From Mantamonas sphyraenae (Eukaryota; CRuMs; Mantamonadidae), in assembly GCA_026936335.1 (NCBI GenBank), contig JAPMXV010000008.1, forward strand, positions 124,001 to 188,000: a DNA stretch of 64,000 nucleotides. Reading direction: 5' to 3'. This document shows positions 10,337 to 24,700 of this stretch, piece after piece. Under the pieces are notes generated by a model that was not told the origin of the DNA, searched no databases, and was given only the letters and a program-made list of their open reading frames with translations. The position numbers were made by a program, and so were the translations under genes. Each line of letters starts with the position of its first letter. Position 1 is the stretch's first letter.

Positions 10337-11755
10337 ATGACCCACAACAAGCAGCGCGGCGCTTCACTCGACCAGCAGTTTGATCTCGCCGTCTGGTACA
10401 TCGGCAATGGGCCAGAGGACCGCAAGGTCGACGCAGACCAGTCCACAAAGCTCTCCTTCTACGCCCTCTTCAAGCAAGCCAAAGTCGGCTCCGCTCAGGA
10501 CAACGACCCCAACGGAAGCTACGGCATGTTTGATGTTGCAGGCCGCCTCAAATGGTGTGTACCCATCCATGCACCCCGATTTCTGCCTCGCCCACAACCA
10601 TCCACACTCACCCAACAGGTCCCCAACATCTCGCTTCCTCCGTTTTTACTCACATTCTCCCATCCCCCCACACGACCAGGACTGCATGGAACGACCTCGG
10701 CACCATGTCCAAGGCAGAGGCCCAACAAGGTTACATTGACCTCCTCGAGCGCTTCGATGACACCTGGTATTGGTGGCCGGGCCTCGACAAGAAAAAGGTG
10801 CGCTCGACCCATGGACCATGACTTGCCGACGCTTTTCCTCTGGCCAACCACTCACACAGAGCCAACCACGCCGTGAAACATCTCCACACCTCACTTGCTT
10901 TTGTGGTCCCACGCGTCATCCTGCGGGTTTCCTTGGCGTTCCAGGCTGCCATGGGCGTTTCTGACGAGCCCGAACCCGAACCCGAACCCGAGCCCGTGCA
11001 ACAGCCGCCTTCCGAATCGACCTCTGCCTCCACACAGGCACCCACCACCGCCCACACTCTCACAGACGCGCCATCTACCTCATCCGAACTCCAGATCATC
11101 CACCACAATCTGGCCACGTGTCAATCTATTGTCAATAGCAACGCTCTTGCCGTCAAGGAGCTTGAGGCTGCCGTTCAGCAGCTCGCCTCCAGCGCTTCCC
11201 ACGTCTCTGCCTTGCCCAACGCCTCTGGCGCCTCACCTGCATCCAACCCACACCTTCAGGACTACCAGTCCGTCAAAGCCGAACTCGTAGCCGTCTGCCA
11301 GCAGCTCGAATCTCGAATTTCCACTTACAAGGTGAGTCGCGACCCACATCACACCCCGTTTGCTCACCCACTCACTCACCACTCACTCAACGACCCATCT
11401 GCACTGGTAGGACGAGGTCAACCAGCTCGAGGAGCGTCTCAACCGTCGATCTGCGCAGCTTGGCTCCCAACTACCCAGCACACCATCTCGTAGCTCTTCG
11501 TCCTCCTCCCACGCTGCCACGACTTCTTCCTCTTCTTCATCCTCCTCATCCTCCTCGTCCTCCTTGGGCTCCTCGTCTTCCTCTTCCAAAGCCGTTGGCA
11601 AGAAGAACCGTTCCTCCTCGCCGCTTGCCGTCATTTGGAATGTGCTTCGTTTCATCCTCTCGGTGTTCTCCGGATCTCAGGGCACCTATCCGCTGCTTGC
11701 CGCAGTCATTGTGCTCGCAACCATCGTCGTCTGGCGCCTGCGAAGCGGTGCGTGA
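10337..11755 (+). CDS. Tail-anchored acyl-CoA-binding domain protein (ACBD4/5-like)
   Basis: Exons 10337-10554, 10680-10797, 10945-11331 and 11411-11755; about 355 residues. The first ~110 residues are an acyl-CoA-binding domain: LDQQFDLAVWYIG, LSFYALFKQAKVG, then across the splice RLKWTAWNDLGTMSKAEAQQ with the ligand-contacting Tyr/Lys/Trp positions. A Glu/Pro repeat (EPEPEPEPEP), a predicted coiled coil (HNLATCQSIV to QQLESRIS) and a long Ser run follow. The C-terminus is a hydrophobic segment (YPLLAAVIVLATIVVWRL) plus a short basic tail. This order is that of ACBD5/ACBD4, which tether peroxisomes to the ER and bind very-long-chain acyl-CoA. No FFAT motif was identified with certainty. Confidence 0.85.
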
Positions 11756-12722
11756 TCTCTGCTCTTTCCTGTCAATGCAATTCGGTGCAATTGCACTCCA
11801 TTGTCCTCTCCACCTGTTCACCGGCACCCCTGCTTCGCGCACAACGTCTGCAAAGGCACTGATGCCGTTTGCGCTCGACTTGCACATTTGACATCGTCGT
11901 GTTCCCGGCTCGGTGCGGATCCCACAACGTTTCTGGCTTGCAGCGATGTGTTTCCTCCCACGTGTCTGCACGCCACCTCGTCCTGGCAACCACTGCTTCC
12001 TTGTGAGAAGCACCTCATCGTCCGCCCTGCTCACGGACAACCAACGAATTGCTTTTCCTTCGCGCCGCGCGCTTTCACCCTTGTGAGTTCACAGCTTTGC
12101 TCCGTGCATACCGGTTTTGTGTCATTCCCGGATCCGTCGTCACTGCATGCCCTGTTTCGATTGCCCATACTGCGACCTGCTGCGGCCGTTTCGAACCGGT
12201 TTTCCGAAAGTGGAATCGCAGGAAATCCGAGAATCGCTTGCGAAGGCAAGAGCGCCTGTGACCTCCGCCCGCTCGCGCTACAGCCCATCGCATAGCCGTG
12301 GCTGCTGCATGCGTGCATGTCACACGATCAACGAGGCACTTGCCTGGTTTCAGCCAATGCATCCTCGCAACAGGCCATGGTCAGCAGCGTGAAAGTGACG
12401 ACCCTCTTTTTTTTCGCGCGCAACTTTTCCACCGACGTTGTGCCGCAGATTCTGTGTCGTTTCCATCCGCTTCGACCTGCCACTGCCTGCCATGCCCGAC
12501 CACGTCTTCAGTTGTGAACAGCACCCTTTCTGCACCGCTGGCGACCGGCACAAGCTGCATGCAGTGTTTGCACTGTCGAAAACGACGAGGCCCGGAAAAT
12601 GCACCGCCGTCGACATTGGGGACCTTGTTCCGTTTTCCGGGCGCCCTTGCGCACAACACGTGCACTCACACCCAACAACACGCCCACAAACTCCACCCAC
12701 ACACACAGACTCAGCGAACGAC
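11756..12722. other. Large intergenic region, no gene seen
   Basis: A 967-bp stretch between the ACBD stop and the adhesin ATG, by far the longest gene-free interval here. It holds the 3' end of one and the promoter/5'UTR of the other. A T-run (TTTTTTTT at 12409) and CA-rich sequence with CCCAACAACACG close to the ATG are visible. I found no convincing tRNA, snoRNA or coding exon; ORFs across it lack family resemblance. Confidence 0.5.
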
Positions 12723-15700
12723 ATGAAGAATCGGCAGTACGCGACACATTCGGTAGTGTTGCTGTGTTTGCTCGCCACAATTTTGGCGACAACCGGCGGC
12801 GCTCTCGCAACAGCGGCCCCGACGATCACTTCGTCGCCTACGGGCCCCACCGTCATCAACGATGACACTACGCATTCGGTCAATTTCACCATCTCCAGCC
12901 CCGACTCGGGTGCTGTCACAGTGGTGGCTAACGTGACCACGGGCACCATCGAGCCGACCACAAACGTCACCGGAGTCGTCTTTACTTCGGGTGGCTTTGG
13001 TTCCCCCTCCAAGACTGTTGCTTTCAACACCACGGTGACTCTTGCTAACCAGGTCCTGACCAGCATCAAGTATACCCCCGTGACGAATTTCAACGGTACG
13101 GACAACATCAACCTGTACGTGTACAACCCGACCTTTGCTACGTACACCTACGACCTCACTGTGCTTGCAGTCAACGCAGCACCTACCATCACGCTGCCTT
13201 CGGCCCTGACTGTGAACGAGGACAGCACCAACAACACCGTTGGTGCCATCGTTGTTTCCGACGTCGATGTTACCTCCAGCATGCTCACCGTGTGGGTCTC
13301 TGCCCAGTACGGTACCATCGTGTTTGGCACAAACGCCAACCTGGTGTTCACCAGCGGCTCGGGCGGTGCAGCAATGATGCACCAGTTCAACGCCACGCTG
13401 ACAAACGCCAACGCGGCCCTGGCCAACCTGAAGTACACTCCGACCGCAAACTGGAACGGCATGGACTACATTACCGTGAACGTGAGCGACAACGGGTACA
13501 CCGGCACCGGCGGCGCCATGATGGCAGCCTCCTCGCTGGGTGTGACTGTGACGGCGGTGAACGACGCGCCGACGATCACGCTGCCTTCGGCCCTTACTGT
13601 GAACGAGGACAGCACGAACAACACCGTGGGCACGATCGCCATCGCCGACGTCGACGTTGGCGCGATGATGGTCACCGTGTGGGTTTCTGCCCAGTACGGT
13701 ACCGTTGCTTTTGGCACAAACGCCAACCTGGTGTTCACCAGCGGCTCGGGCGGTGCAGCAATGATGCACCAGTTCAACGCAACTGTGACGAACGCCAACG
13801 CAGCCCTGGCCAACCTGAAGTACACCCCGACCGCAAACTGGAACGGCATGGACTACATCACCGTGAACGTGAGCGACAACGGGTACACCGGCACCGGCGG
13901 CGCCATGATGGCAGCCTCCTCGCTGGGTGTGACTGTGACGGCTGTGAACGACGGCCCGACGATCACTGCGCCCTCTGCACTGAGTGTGACTGAGGACAGC
14001 ACGAACAACACCGTGGGTGCCTTTGTTGTTGCCGACATTGACGTTGGCGCAATGATGCTCACCGTGTGGGTCAAGGCCCAGTACGGTACCGTTGCCTTTG
14101 GCACAAACGCCAACCTGGTTTTCACCAGCGGCTCGGGCGGTGCAGCAATGATGCACCAGTTCAACGCAACTGTGACGAACGCCAACGCGGCCCTGGGCAA
14201 CCTGAAGTATTCGCCCAACGCAAACTGGAACGGCATGGACTACATCACCGTGAACGTGAGCGACAACGGATACATGGGCACTGGCGGCGCCATGATGGCA
14301 AACGCGGCAATTGGTGTGACTGTGTCGGCTGTGAACGACGCGCCGACGATCACGCTGCCTTCGGCCCTTACTGTGACTGAGGACAGCACGAACAACACCG
14401 TGGGCACGATCGCCATCGCCGACGTCGACGTTGGCGCGATGATGGTCACCGTGTGGGTTTCTGCCCAGTACGGTACCGTTGCTTTTGGCACAAACGCCAA
14501 CCTGGTGTTCACCAGCGGCTCGGGCGGTGCAGCAATGATGCACCAGTTCAACGCAACTGTGACGAACGCCAACGCAGCCCTGGCCAACCTGAAGTACACT
14601 CCGACCGCAAACTGGAACGGCATGGACTACATTACCGTGAACGTGAGCGACAACGGGTACACCGGCACCGGCGGCGCCATGATGGCAGCCTCCTCGCTGG
14701 GTGTGACTGTGACGGCTGTGAACGACGGCCCAACGATCACTGCGCCCTCTGCACTGAGTGTGACTGAGGACAGCACGAACAACACCGTGGGTGCCTTTGT
14801 TGTTGCCGACATTGACGTTGGCGCAATGATGCTCACCGTGTGGGTCAAGGCCCAGTACGGTACCATCGCCTTTGGCACAAACGCCAACCTGGTGTTCACC
14901 AGCGGCTCGGGCGGTGCAGCAATGATGCACCAGTTCAACGCAACTGTGACGAACGCCAACGCGGCCCTGGGCAACCTGAAGTATTCGCCCAACGCAAACT
15001 GGAACGGCATGGACTACATCACCGTGAACGTGAGCGACAACGGATACATGGGCACTGGCGGCGCCATGATGGCAAACGCGGCAATTGGTGTGACTGTGTC
15101 GGCTGTGAACGACGCGCCGACGATCACGCTGCCTTCGGCCCTTACTGTGACTGAGGACAGCACGAACAACACCGTGGGCACGATCGCCATCGCCGACGTC
15201 GACGTTGGCGCGATGATGGTCACCGTGTGGGTTTCTGCCCAGTACGGTACCGTTGCTTTTGGCACAAACGCCAACCTGGTGTTCACCAGCGGCTCGGGCG
15301 GTGCAGCAATGATGCACCAGTTCAACGCCACGGTGACGAACGCCAACGCGGCCCTGGGCAACCTGAAGTACACCCCGACCGCAAACTGGAACGGCATGGA
15401 CTACATTACCGTGAACGTGAGCGACAACGGGTACACCGGCACCGGCGGCGCCATGATGGCAGCCTCCTCGCTCGGTGTGACTGTGACGGCTGTGAACGAC
15501 GGCCCGACGATCACTGCGCCCTCTGCACTGAGTGTGACTGAGGACAGCACGAACAACACCGTGGGTGCCTTTGTTGTTGCCGACATTGACGTTGGCGCAA
15601 TGATGCTCACCGTGTGGGTCAAGGCCCAGTACGGTACCATTGCCTTTGGCACAAACGCCAACCTGGTGTTCACCAGCGGCATGGGCGGTGCAGCAATGAT

Positions 15701-18700
15701 GCACCAGTTCAACGCAACTGTGACGAACGCCAACGCGGCCCTGGGCAACCTGAAGTATTCGCCCAACGCAAACTGGAACGGCATGGACTACATCACCGTG
15801 AACGTGAGCGACAACGGATACATGGGCACTGGCGGCGCCATGATGGCTAACGCGGCAATTGGTGTGACTGTGTCGGCTGTGAACGACGCGCCGACGATCA
15901 CGCTGCCTTCGGCCCTTACTGTGACTGAGGACAGCACGAACAACACCGTGGGCACGATCGCCATCGCCGACGTCGACGTTGGCGCGATGATGGTCACCGT
16001 GTGGGTTTCTGCCCAGTACGGTACCGTTGCTTTTGGCACAAACGCCAACCTGGTGTTCACAAGCGGCTCGGGCGGTGCAGCAATGATGCACCAGTTCAAC
16101 GCAACTGTGACGAACGCCAACGCGGCCCTGGCCAACCTGAAGTACACCCCGACCGCAAACTGGAACGGCATGGACTACATCACCGTGAACGTGAGCGACA
16201 ACGGGTACACCGGCACCGGCGGCGCCATGATGGCAGCCTCCTCGCTGGGTGTGACTGTGACGGCTGTGAACGACGGCCCGACGATCACTGCGCCCTCTGC
16301 ACTGAGTGTGACTGAGGACAGCACGAACAACACCGTGGGTGCCTTTGTTGTTGCCGACATTGACGTTGGCGCAATGATGCTCACCGTGTGGGTCAAGGCC
16401 CAGTACGGTACCGTTGCCTTTGGCACAAACGCCAACCTGGTGTTCACCAGCGGCTCAGGCGGTGCAGCAATGATGCACCAGTTCAACGCAACTGTGACGA
16501 ACGCCAACGCGGCCCTGGGCAACCTGAAGTATTCACCCAACGCAAACTGGAACGGCATGGACTACATCACCGTGAACGTGAGCGACAACGGATACATGGG
16601 CACTGGCGGCGCCATGATGGCAAACGCGGCAATTGGTGTGACTGTGTCGGCTGTGAACGACGCGCCGACGATCACGCTGCCTGCCGCTCTGGTTGTGAAC
16701 CTGGACAGCACCAACAACACTGTGGGCACCATTTCCGTCGCAGATGTTGATGTTGGCGCGATGATGGTCACCGTGTGGGTCTCTGCCCAGCACGGTACCA
16801 TCGTGTTTGGCACAAACGCCAACCTGGTGTTCACCAGCGGCTCGGGCGGTGCAGCAATGATGCACCAGTTCAACGCAACTGTGACGAACGCCAACGCGGC
16901 CCTGGGCAACCTGAAGTACACTCCGACCGCAAGCTACAGCGGCATGGACTACATCACCGTGAACGTGAGCGACAACGGATACACCGGCACTGGCGGCGCC
17001 ATGATGGCAGCCTCCTCGCTCGGTGTGACTGTGACTGGCAACAACGCAGCCCCGACGATCACGCTGCCTTCGGCCCTGACTGTGGCTGAGGACAGCATGA
17101 ACAACACTGTGGGCGCCATTGTGGTGGCCGATGCAGACGCAGGAGCCAACATGCTCACCGTGTGGGTCAAGGCCCAGTACGGTACCGTTGCTTTTGGCAC
17201 AAACGCCAACCTGGTGTTCACCAGCGGCTCGGGCGGTGCAGCAATGATGCACCAGTTCAACGCCACGGTGACGAACGCCAACGCGGCCCTGGCCAACCTG
17301 AAGTACACCCCGACCGCAAACTGGAACGGCATGGACTACATCACCGTGAACGTGAGCGACAACGGGTACACCGGCCTTGGCGGCGCCAAGATGGCAAACG
17401 CGGCACTGGGTGTGACTGTGACGGCTGTGAACGACGGCCCGACGATCACTGCGCCCTCTGCACTGAGTGTGACTGAGGACAGCACGAACAACACCGTGGG
17501 TGCCTTTGTTGTTGCCGACATTGACGTTGGCGCAATGATGCTCACCGTGTGGGTCAAGGCCCAGTACGGTACCATCGTGTTTGGCACAAACGCCAACCTG
17601 GTGTTCACCAGCGGCATGGGCGGTGCAGCAATGATGCACCAGTTCAACGCAACTGTGACGAACGCCAACGCGGCCCTGGGCAACCTGAAGTATTCGCCCA
17701 ACGCAAACTGGAACGGCATGGACTACATCACCGTGAACGTGAGCGACAACGGATACATGGGTGCCGGTGGTCCCATGATGGCAGGAAGCAGCATCGGCGT
17801 GATGGTGACTCCTGTGAACGATGGCCCCACCATCAGCGTGCCCGGCGCGCTCACTGTTCAGCAAGGCGCAATCGGGTCAATTAACGGTATCGGCGTGTCT
17901 GATATCGACTCTGCCACGGGAGCGCTCACTGCCAACCTTACCGTTGGCCACGGCATGTTCTGGTTCGCAAACGCCGCCACTGGCATCACCTTCAACATGG
18001 GCACCATGAATGCCAACAACACCATGGTTTCCATCAGCGGCCAGGTGACCGCTCTCAACACCTTTGTCAGCGCCATCCGCTACGTGTCCAACGCCACGTA
18101 TGTTGGCTCCGATTCTCTGTCCATCTGGGTCACCGACAACGGAAACACCGGCTCCGGTGGCGCCATGATGGCCAATGCCGTGGTGAACATCACTGTCACC
18201 AACACTCCGGTGGCCCCCGTCAACCAGGCACCCACAATCGCCCTCCCTTCTCCGCTCACTGTGGCTGAGGACAGCATGGGCACCCCCGCTGGCGCCATCG
18301 TGATCTCCGATGTCGATGTCGGCGCAAACATGCTCACTGTCTGGGTCAAGGCCCAACAGGGTCAGCTGATGATCGCCAACACGGCTGGTCTGTCGTTCCA
18401 GAGCGGCAACGGCATGTGGGCTATGATGCACCAGTTCAACGCCACCCTGATGGCTGCGAACGCGGCGCTCGCCAACATGACGTACAAGCCCAACGCCAAC
18501 TTCAACGGCATGGACTACATCACCGTCAACGTGAGCGACAACGGATACATGGGGCACTGCCGGCGGCGCCATGATGGCTGACGCTACTCTGGCCGTGACT
18601 GTGACGGCTGTGAACGACGGCCCGACGATCACCACAAGCGTGTCGACCTTCACCGTTGCAGAGGACAGCACCAACACGGGCACCAACGCGTTCCCGGCTG

Positions 18701-21700
18701 CCATTGTTGTGGCGGACGACGCCATGGGCAACCAGCCGCTGTACTTCAACCTGACGGTGACGAACGGCAAGTTGGTGCTGTTGAACTCGGGTGGTCTGGC
18801 GGCAATCGGTGGCGCAGCTGGACCGACGAGCGGCCAGAACCCTGGCACGGACTCGTTCCAGTTCAACGCCACGGTGGCAGGCTTCAACGGCGCGTTCGGC
18901 AACCCGCTGGTGCGATTTGTGCCCACACCCAACTTTGCCGGCACCGCCAAGATCATGATCTACGTGAACGACTACGGCATGACTGGCGCCGGTGGACCGA
19001 AGAGCTCTATGTTTATGTTTGACGTCACGGTGACGGGTGTCAATGACGCCCCGACCCTCATGCTCCCTTCTCCGCTCACTGTGGCTGAGGACAGCATGGG
19101 CGCCCCCGTTGGCGCCATCATGATCTCCGATGTCGATGTCGGCGCAAACATGCTCACTGTCTGGGTCAAGGCCCAACAGGGTCAGCTGATGATCGCCAAC
19201 ACGGCTGGTCTGTCGTTCCAGAGCGGCAACGGCATGTGGGCTATGATGCACCAGTTCAACGCCACCCTGATGGCTGCGAACGCGGCGCTCGCCAACATGA
19301 CGTACAAGCCCAACGCCAACTTCAACGGCATGGACTACATCACCGTCAACGTGAGCGACAACGGATACATGGGTGCCGGTGGTCCCATGATGGTTGACGC
19401 TACTCTGGCCGTGACTGTGACGGCTGTGAACGACGGCCCGACGATCACCACCAGCGTGTCGACCTTCACCGTTGCAGAGGACAGCACCAACACGGGCACC
19501 AACGCGTTCCCGGCTGCCATTGTTGTGGCGGACGACGCCATGGGCAACCAGCCGCTGTACTTCAACCTGACGGTGACGAACGGCAAGTTGGTGCTGTTGA
19601 ACTCGGGTGGTCTGGCGGCAATCGGTGGCGCAGCTGGACCGACGAGCGGCCAGAACCCTGGCACGGACTCGTTCCAGTTCAACGCCACGGTGGCAGGCTT
19701 CAACGGCGCGTTCGGCAACCCGCTGGTGCGATTTGTGCCCACACCCAACTTTGCCGGCACCGCCAAGATCATGATCTACGTGAACGACTACGGCATGACT
19801 GGCGCCGGTGGACCGAAGAGCTCTATGTTTATGTTTGACGTCACGGTGACGGGTGTCAATGACGCCCCGACCCTCATGTTCCCCTCGGACATGTCCGTGG
19901 CTGAGGACAGCGTCAACAACACCGTGGCCCCCATCATGGTGTCGGACGTCGATTCGATGAACATGCAGATCCAAGTCAACCTCACCACCATGCGTGGTAA
20001 CGTCATGATTGGCAACACCGCCGGTCTGATGTTTGCACCGGGCATGATGGGCGGCAAGATGATCTCCTTCAAGGCCACAGTGATGGCTGCGAACGGAGCT
20101 CTGGGCTCACTCAAGTACACGCCGGACGCCAATGTGTACGGCATGGCCGACCAGCTGAAGGTCTCTGTGTCTGACCTGGGCAACACTGGCACTGGCGGCG
20201 AGCTCACGGCAAGCGGCGAGCTCACCATCAACATCACGGGCGTCAACGACGGCCCGACTCTCATGTTCCCCTCGCCCATGACTGTGGCTGAGGACAGCAT
20301 GAACAACATGGTGCCCAAGATCATGATCGCCGACGTCGACTCCATGATGGGCATGATGACCGTCGCCGTGTGTGGTCGATGCACGGCAACGTGGCCATCA
20401 CCAACACTTCGGGTCTGACGTTCACCATGGGCAACGGCGCAGCCGCCAAGATGCACATGTTCAACGCCAACCTGATGTGGGCCAACAACGCGCTGATGTC
20501 GCTGACGTACACTCCGGACGCCAACTTCTACAGCGGCCCCAACGACAACATCCACGTCAACGTGACCGACAACGGCAACACGGGAGCCGGCGGACCCATG
20601 AGCGCCATGGGCATGCTGCAGGTGACTGTGACCGGTGTCAACGACGCACCCACCATCTCTGTGCCCTCGTCGCCCTTCCTGGTCAACGACGACACAGACC
20701 TTACTGTCTCGGGCGTCAGCGTAAGCGACGTTGATGTGATGAACCACATGCTGCAGGCCAACGTGTCTGTCATGCACGGGCGCATCACCTTCCCGAGCGC
20801 AGCCGGCGTCATGTTTGAGCAGGGAAGCCCCATGGGCAACATGATGGTGTCTGTCAAGGCCAACCTGACGTCCCTCAACGCCCTGCTGAGCACCATTGTG
20901 TATCGCTCCAACCTCAACTTCCAGGGTGCTGAGATGCTCAAGATCAGCGTCTCGGACATGGGCTGGACCGGACAGGGCGGCGCAATGATGGCCATGGCCA
21001 CGGTGAACATCAACGTGACCCAGGGTGTCAATGCCGCCCCGTCGCTCATGTTCCCCTCGCCCATGACTGTGGCCGAGGACAGCATGAACAACATGGTGCC
21101 CAAGATCATGATCTCCGATCCCGACGTGGGCATGGGCATGATGACCGTCGCTGTGTGGTCGATGCACGGCAACGTGGCCATCACCAACACTTCGGGCCTT
21201 ACGTTCACCATGGGCAACGGCGCAGCCGCCAAGATGCACATGTTCAACGCCAACCTGATGTGGGCCAACAACGCGCTGATGTCGCTGACGTACACTCCGG
21301 ACGCCAACTTCTACAGCGGCCCCAACGACAACATCCACGTCAACGTGACCGACAACGGCAACACCGGCATTGGTGGTGCCAAGAGTGACATGGGCATGCT
21401 GCAGGTGACCGTGACCGGTGTCAACGACGGCCCCGTGCTGACTATGCCTGCCTCGCCCATCATGGCGATGGAAGACATGGCAGTCAACGTCACGGGCATC
21501 ATGCTCAGCGACGTCGATGTGATGAACGGCAACATGATGGTCAACGCATCGGTGATGCACGGCACCCTTTCGTTCCCGATGGTGCCTGGCGTGACCTTTG
21601 TCGCAGGTCAGGGCATGGGCAGCATGATGGTGTCTGTGACAGGCCAGCTGATGGCTCTGAGGAACCTGCTGGGTGCTCTGACGTACGTGCCGACCGCCAA

Positions 21701-24700
21701 CTGGAACGGCATGGACACGCTCAAGGTCTGGGTGTCGGACATGGGCAACAACGGCGCCGGTGGCGTCATGACCGCCATGGGCGCGGTGAACATCACTGTG
21801 GATGCAGTCAACGACGGACCCACTCTGACGGTGCCCATGACGGTGTTCAACCTGACTCGCAACGCGGGTCCGGTGACGGTGAACAACCCGATTAACTACG
21901 CAGACCAGGACGGCATGAACATGCCGGTGATGGTCAACATCAGCAGCATGGAGGGCAAGATCACGCTGTCGTCCACGGCTGGCATGACGTTTGTCATGGG
22001 CACTGGCTCGTCGGACGCCATGATGAGCTTCACGGCTCTGCCGAATGTCATCAACAACCTGGCGTCGCTGTCGTTCAAGTCCAACCTGGGCGTGTCCGGC
22101 ATGGCTCAGGTCAAGGTGTGGGTCTCGGACATGGGCGCCACAGGCAAGCCTGGCCCGCTGACGGACATGAAGATGATTCGCTTCAACATTGTGGCCTGCC
22201 CGCTTGACTGCGGAGGCAACGGTGTGTGCAGGCTGGACGGCACCTGCCAGTGCAACCCCGGCTGGAAGACGGAGAACTGCAGTGTTCCTCTGTGCCCCGG
22301 CAACTGCAACAACGGCCAGTGCAACCCGGACGGAACATGCACATGCAACGCCGGCTGGACTGGCGGCGCGTGCAACATTAAGCTGTGTGACCTCGTGAAC
22401 GGCGGCGTGTGCTCTGGCAACGGTCAGTGCAACAACGGCACGTGCGCCTGCGACACCGGCTTCACTGGCAACAACTGCCAGACGGCGCCTGCGCCTGCGT
22501 ACCAGAACGCACGTCTGTCCAACTCGGGTGCGCTGATCGCCATCACCTTTTCGCTGGACACCAACCGTGGCGGCGAGGGCGGTGCTGCGTTTGATTGCAG
22601 CCGTGTGCTGGACCCGGCCACGGTGGCCCTTCTCCAGGGAGCTTCGTGTGCATTCACCACCGACCGTGTGCTCACCGTGTCGCTGAGCAGTCAGTCCACC
22701 GTGGTGGCTGGCAACCAAATCGGCATTGTCGCCAACAAGATTGGCGCCAAGCAGAACTCGGCTGGTCCCTACACGGCCGCCAGCTCCAACGCGCTGTTGT
22801 CGCCGGTATCGCCCGTGACTCCCACAGCCGTGCTGGCCATGCCGCAGCAGGTGGCCTCGTGCGACAACCTGCCCGTCAACGGCGACAACTCGTTCGGCTC
22901 GGGTGGACGCACGCTGTCCTTCTACTGGACCGTGGGTGCCAACACCGACGACCTGGCTGCCGTCACCACGCTGGTCAACGGCCTTGCCACCTCTGCCTCG
23001 CAGTTTTCGCTGAACAACGGCGTGCAGATGACCACGTCCAACGGCAACTACACAATCTGCCTCAAGGTGGGCAACTGGCTGGGTCTGAACAGCTCCACGG
23101 TGTGCAGGACCTCCAGGCGCTCGTCGGATCCGCTGCCGCAGGTGGTGATCCCGGGCAGTGCCTCGCGCTCGCACAGGCGCCCGCTGCAGCTGAACCTGGC
23201 CGTGACGGCCACGGTGGCCACGTGCGCGGGTCCCTCGCAGCAGGGACTGACCTTTATGTGGACGCAGGTGTCGGGCCCCAGCGCTTCGCTGTCGGGCGTG
23301 ACGACCACCAACCCGAGGCTGGTGGTGCCTGCCAACACACTCACTGTGGGCGGTACCTATGTGTACCGCGCCACTGTGTCGGTGACAGGCAGCGGTTCGG
23401 TGAGCAGCTCGGCCGAGGTGACTGTCAACGTGGTGGCATCGGCCATCACGGCGGTGATTGCCAACGGCGACCGCGCCGTGTCTCGCTCGTCGGCCTTTTC
23501 GCTGATGAGTGCTTCTGTGGATCCTGACGATCCCAACATGGCCACTGCGCCCACGTACGCGTGGACGTGTGTGATCCGCGGCACGTCGACGGCGTGCACG
23601 GACGTCAACTCGCAGCCGCTGGTGTTTGCTGACGCACGCCAGATCACGGTGGCTGCCGGGTCGCTGTTGCAGAACACGTACACGTTCTCGCTGCAGGTGA
23701 CCAAGGGCTCGCGCTCGGACTCGACGTCGGTGGACATCACCGTGTCGAACGCCGCCGTGCCCTCGGTGACGATCACTGCGCCGGACGTGGAGCAGGTGCT
23801 GCCCCAGGAGCGCCTGGTGCTGACCGGCAACGCCGTGTCGTCGACCAACGACCAGATCACGTACCTGTGGTCTGTGGACGGCAACGCGCTGAACCTGGAC
23901 GACCGCACCAACGTGCTGGCCACGTCCAAGAACTCGCGCGTGCTGGTGGTGCGCGCCAACGCCCTGAAGCCGCAGACGTACAAGTTCCGCCTGACGGCGA
24001 CGGACAACAACGGCGCAGGCTTTGCGCAGGTGACCATCGCGGTGAACCAGCCGCCCACGGCAGGCACACTGACGGTGAGCCCGGCCACGGGTCTGGTGCT
24101 CAACACCACCTTTACGCTGACGACGCAGGACTGGGCGGACACGCCGGGCGACTCGCCCTTCACGTACACGTTTGGTTACCTGGAGAACGGCGTGGAGACG
24201 GTGCTCGTGTCGGGCTCCCAGTCGCCGCAGCTGCAGACCACGCTGCCCCAGGGCCAGGTGCGTCTGTTTGTGCGCGCCTTTGACGTGCTGGGCTCCCGCT
24301 CGCAGGCAGCCTACGTCAACGCCACGGTGAACCCGCTGCCGGTGCTTGCCGGTGGCAACAAGGCCAACGCCGCCGCTCAGGTGGAGAACGCGGCCAACGA
24401 GCTGGACAAGGCTTCGGAGAGCAAGGATGTGAACAAGCTGTCGTCGCTGGCCAACACGCTGACCAGTGTGCTGACGGACACGTTTACGAACAACGAGGCC
24501 GACGCCACGGTCAAGGCTCGCGTGAACAATGTGCGCGCCAAGATTCTGACGGCTGTGACGGCGGTGGTGGAACTCAGCGGCAAGGTGTCCAAGGACCAGG
24601 TGCAGGGTTTCTCGCGCACCCTCAAGAGTGCGTCGAACGACGTGAACCTGACCCCGGAGAACCAGAACAAGGCGCTGAACCTGGTGAAGAAGCTGGTGGA

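Noticed and set aside
12190-12215. A tRNA B-box-like sequence (GGTTCGAAACGG on the minus strand)
   Set aside because: The flanking bases do not form the T-arm or an acceptor stem, and no A box is suitably placed.
13466-17719. Regular 127-residue minus-strand ORFs every 387 bp
   Set aside because: They are antisense shadows of the 387-bp adhesin units and inherit their period.
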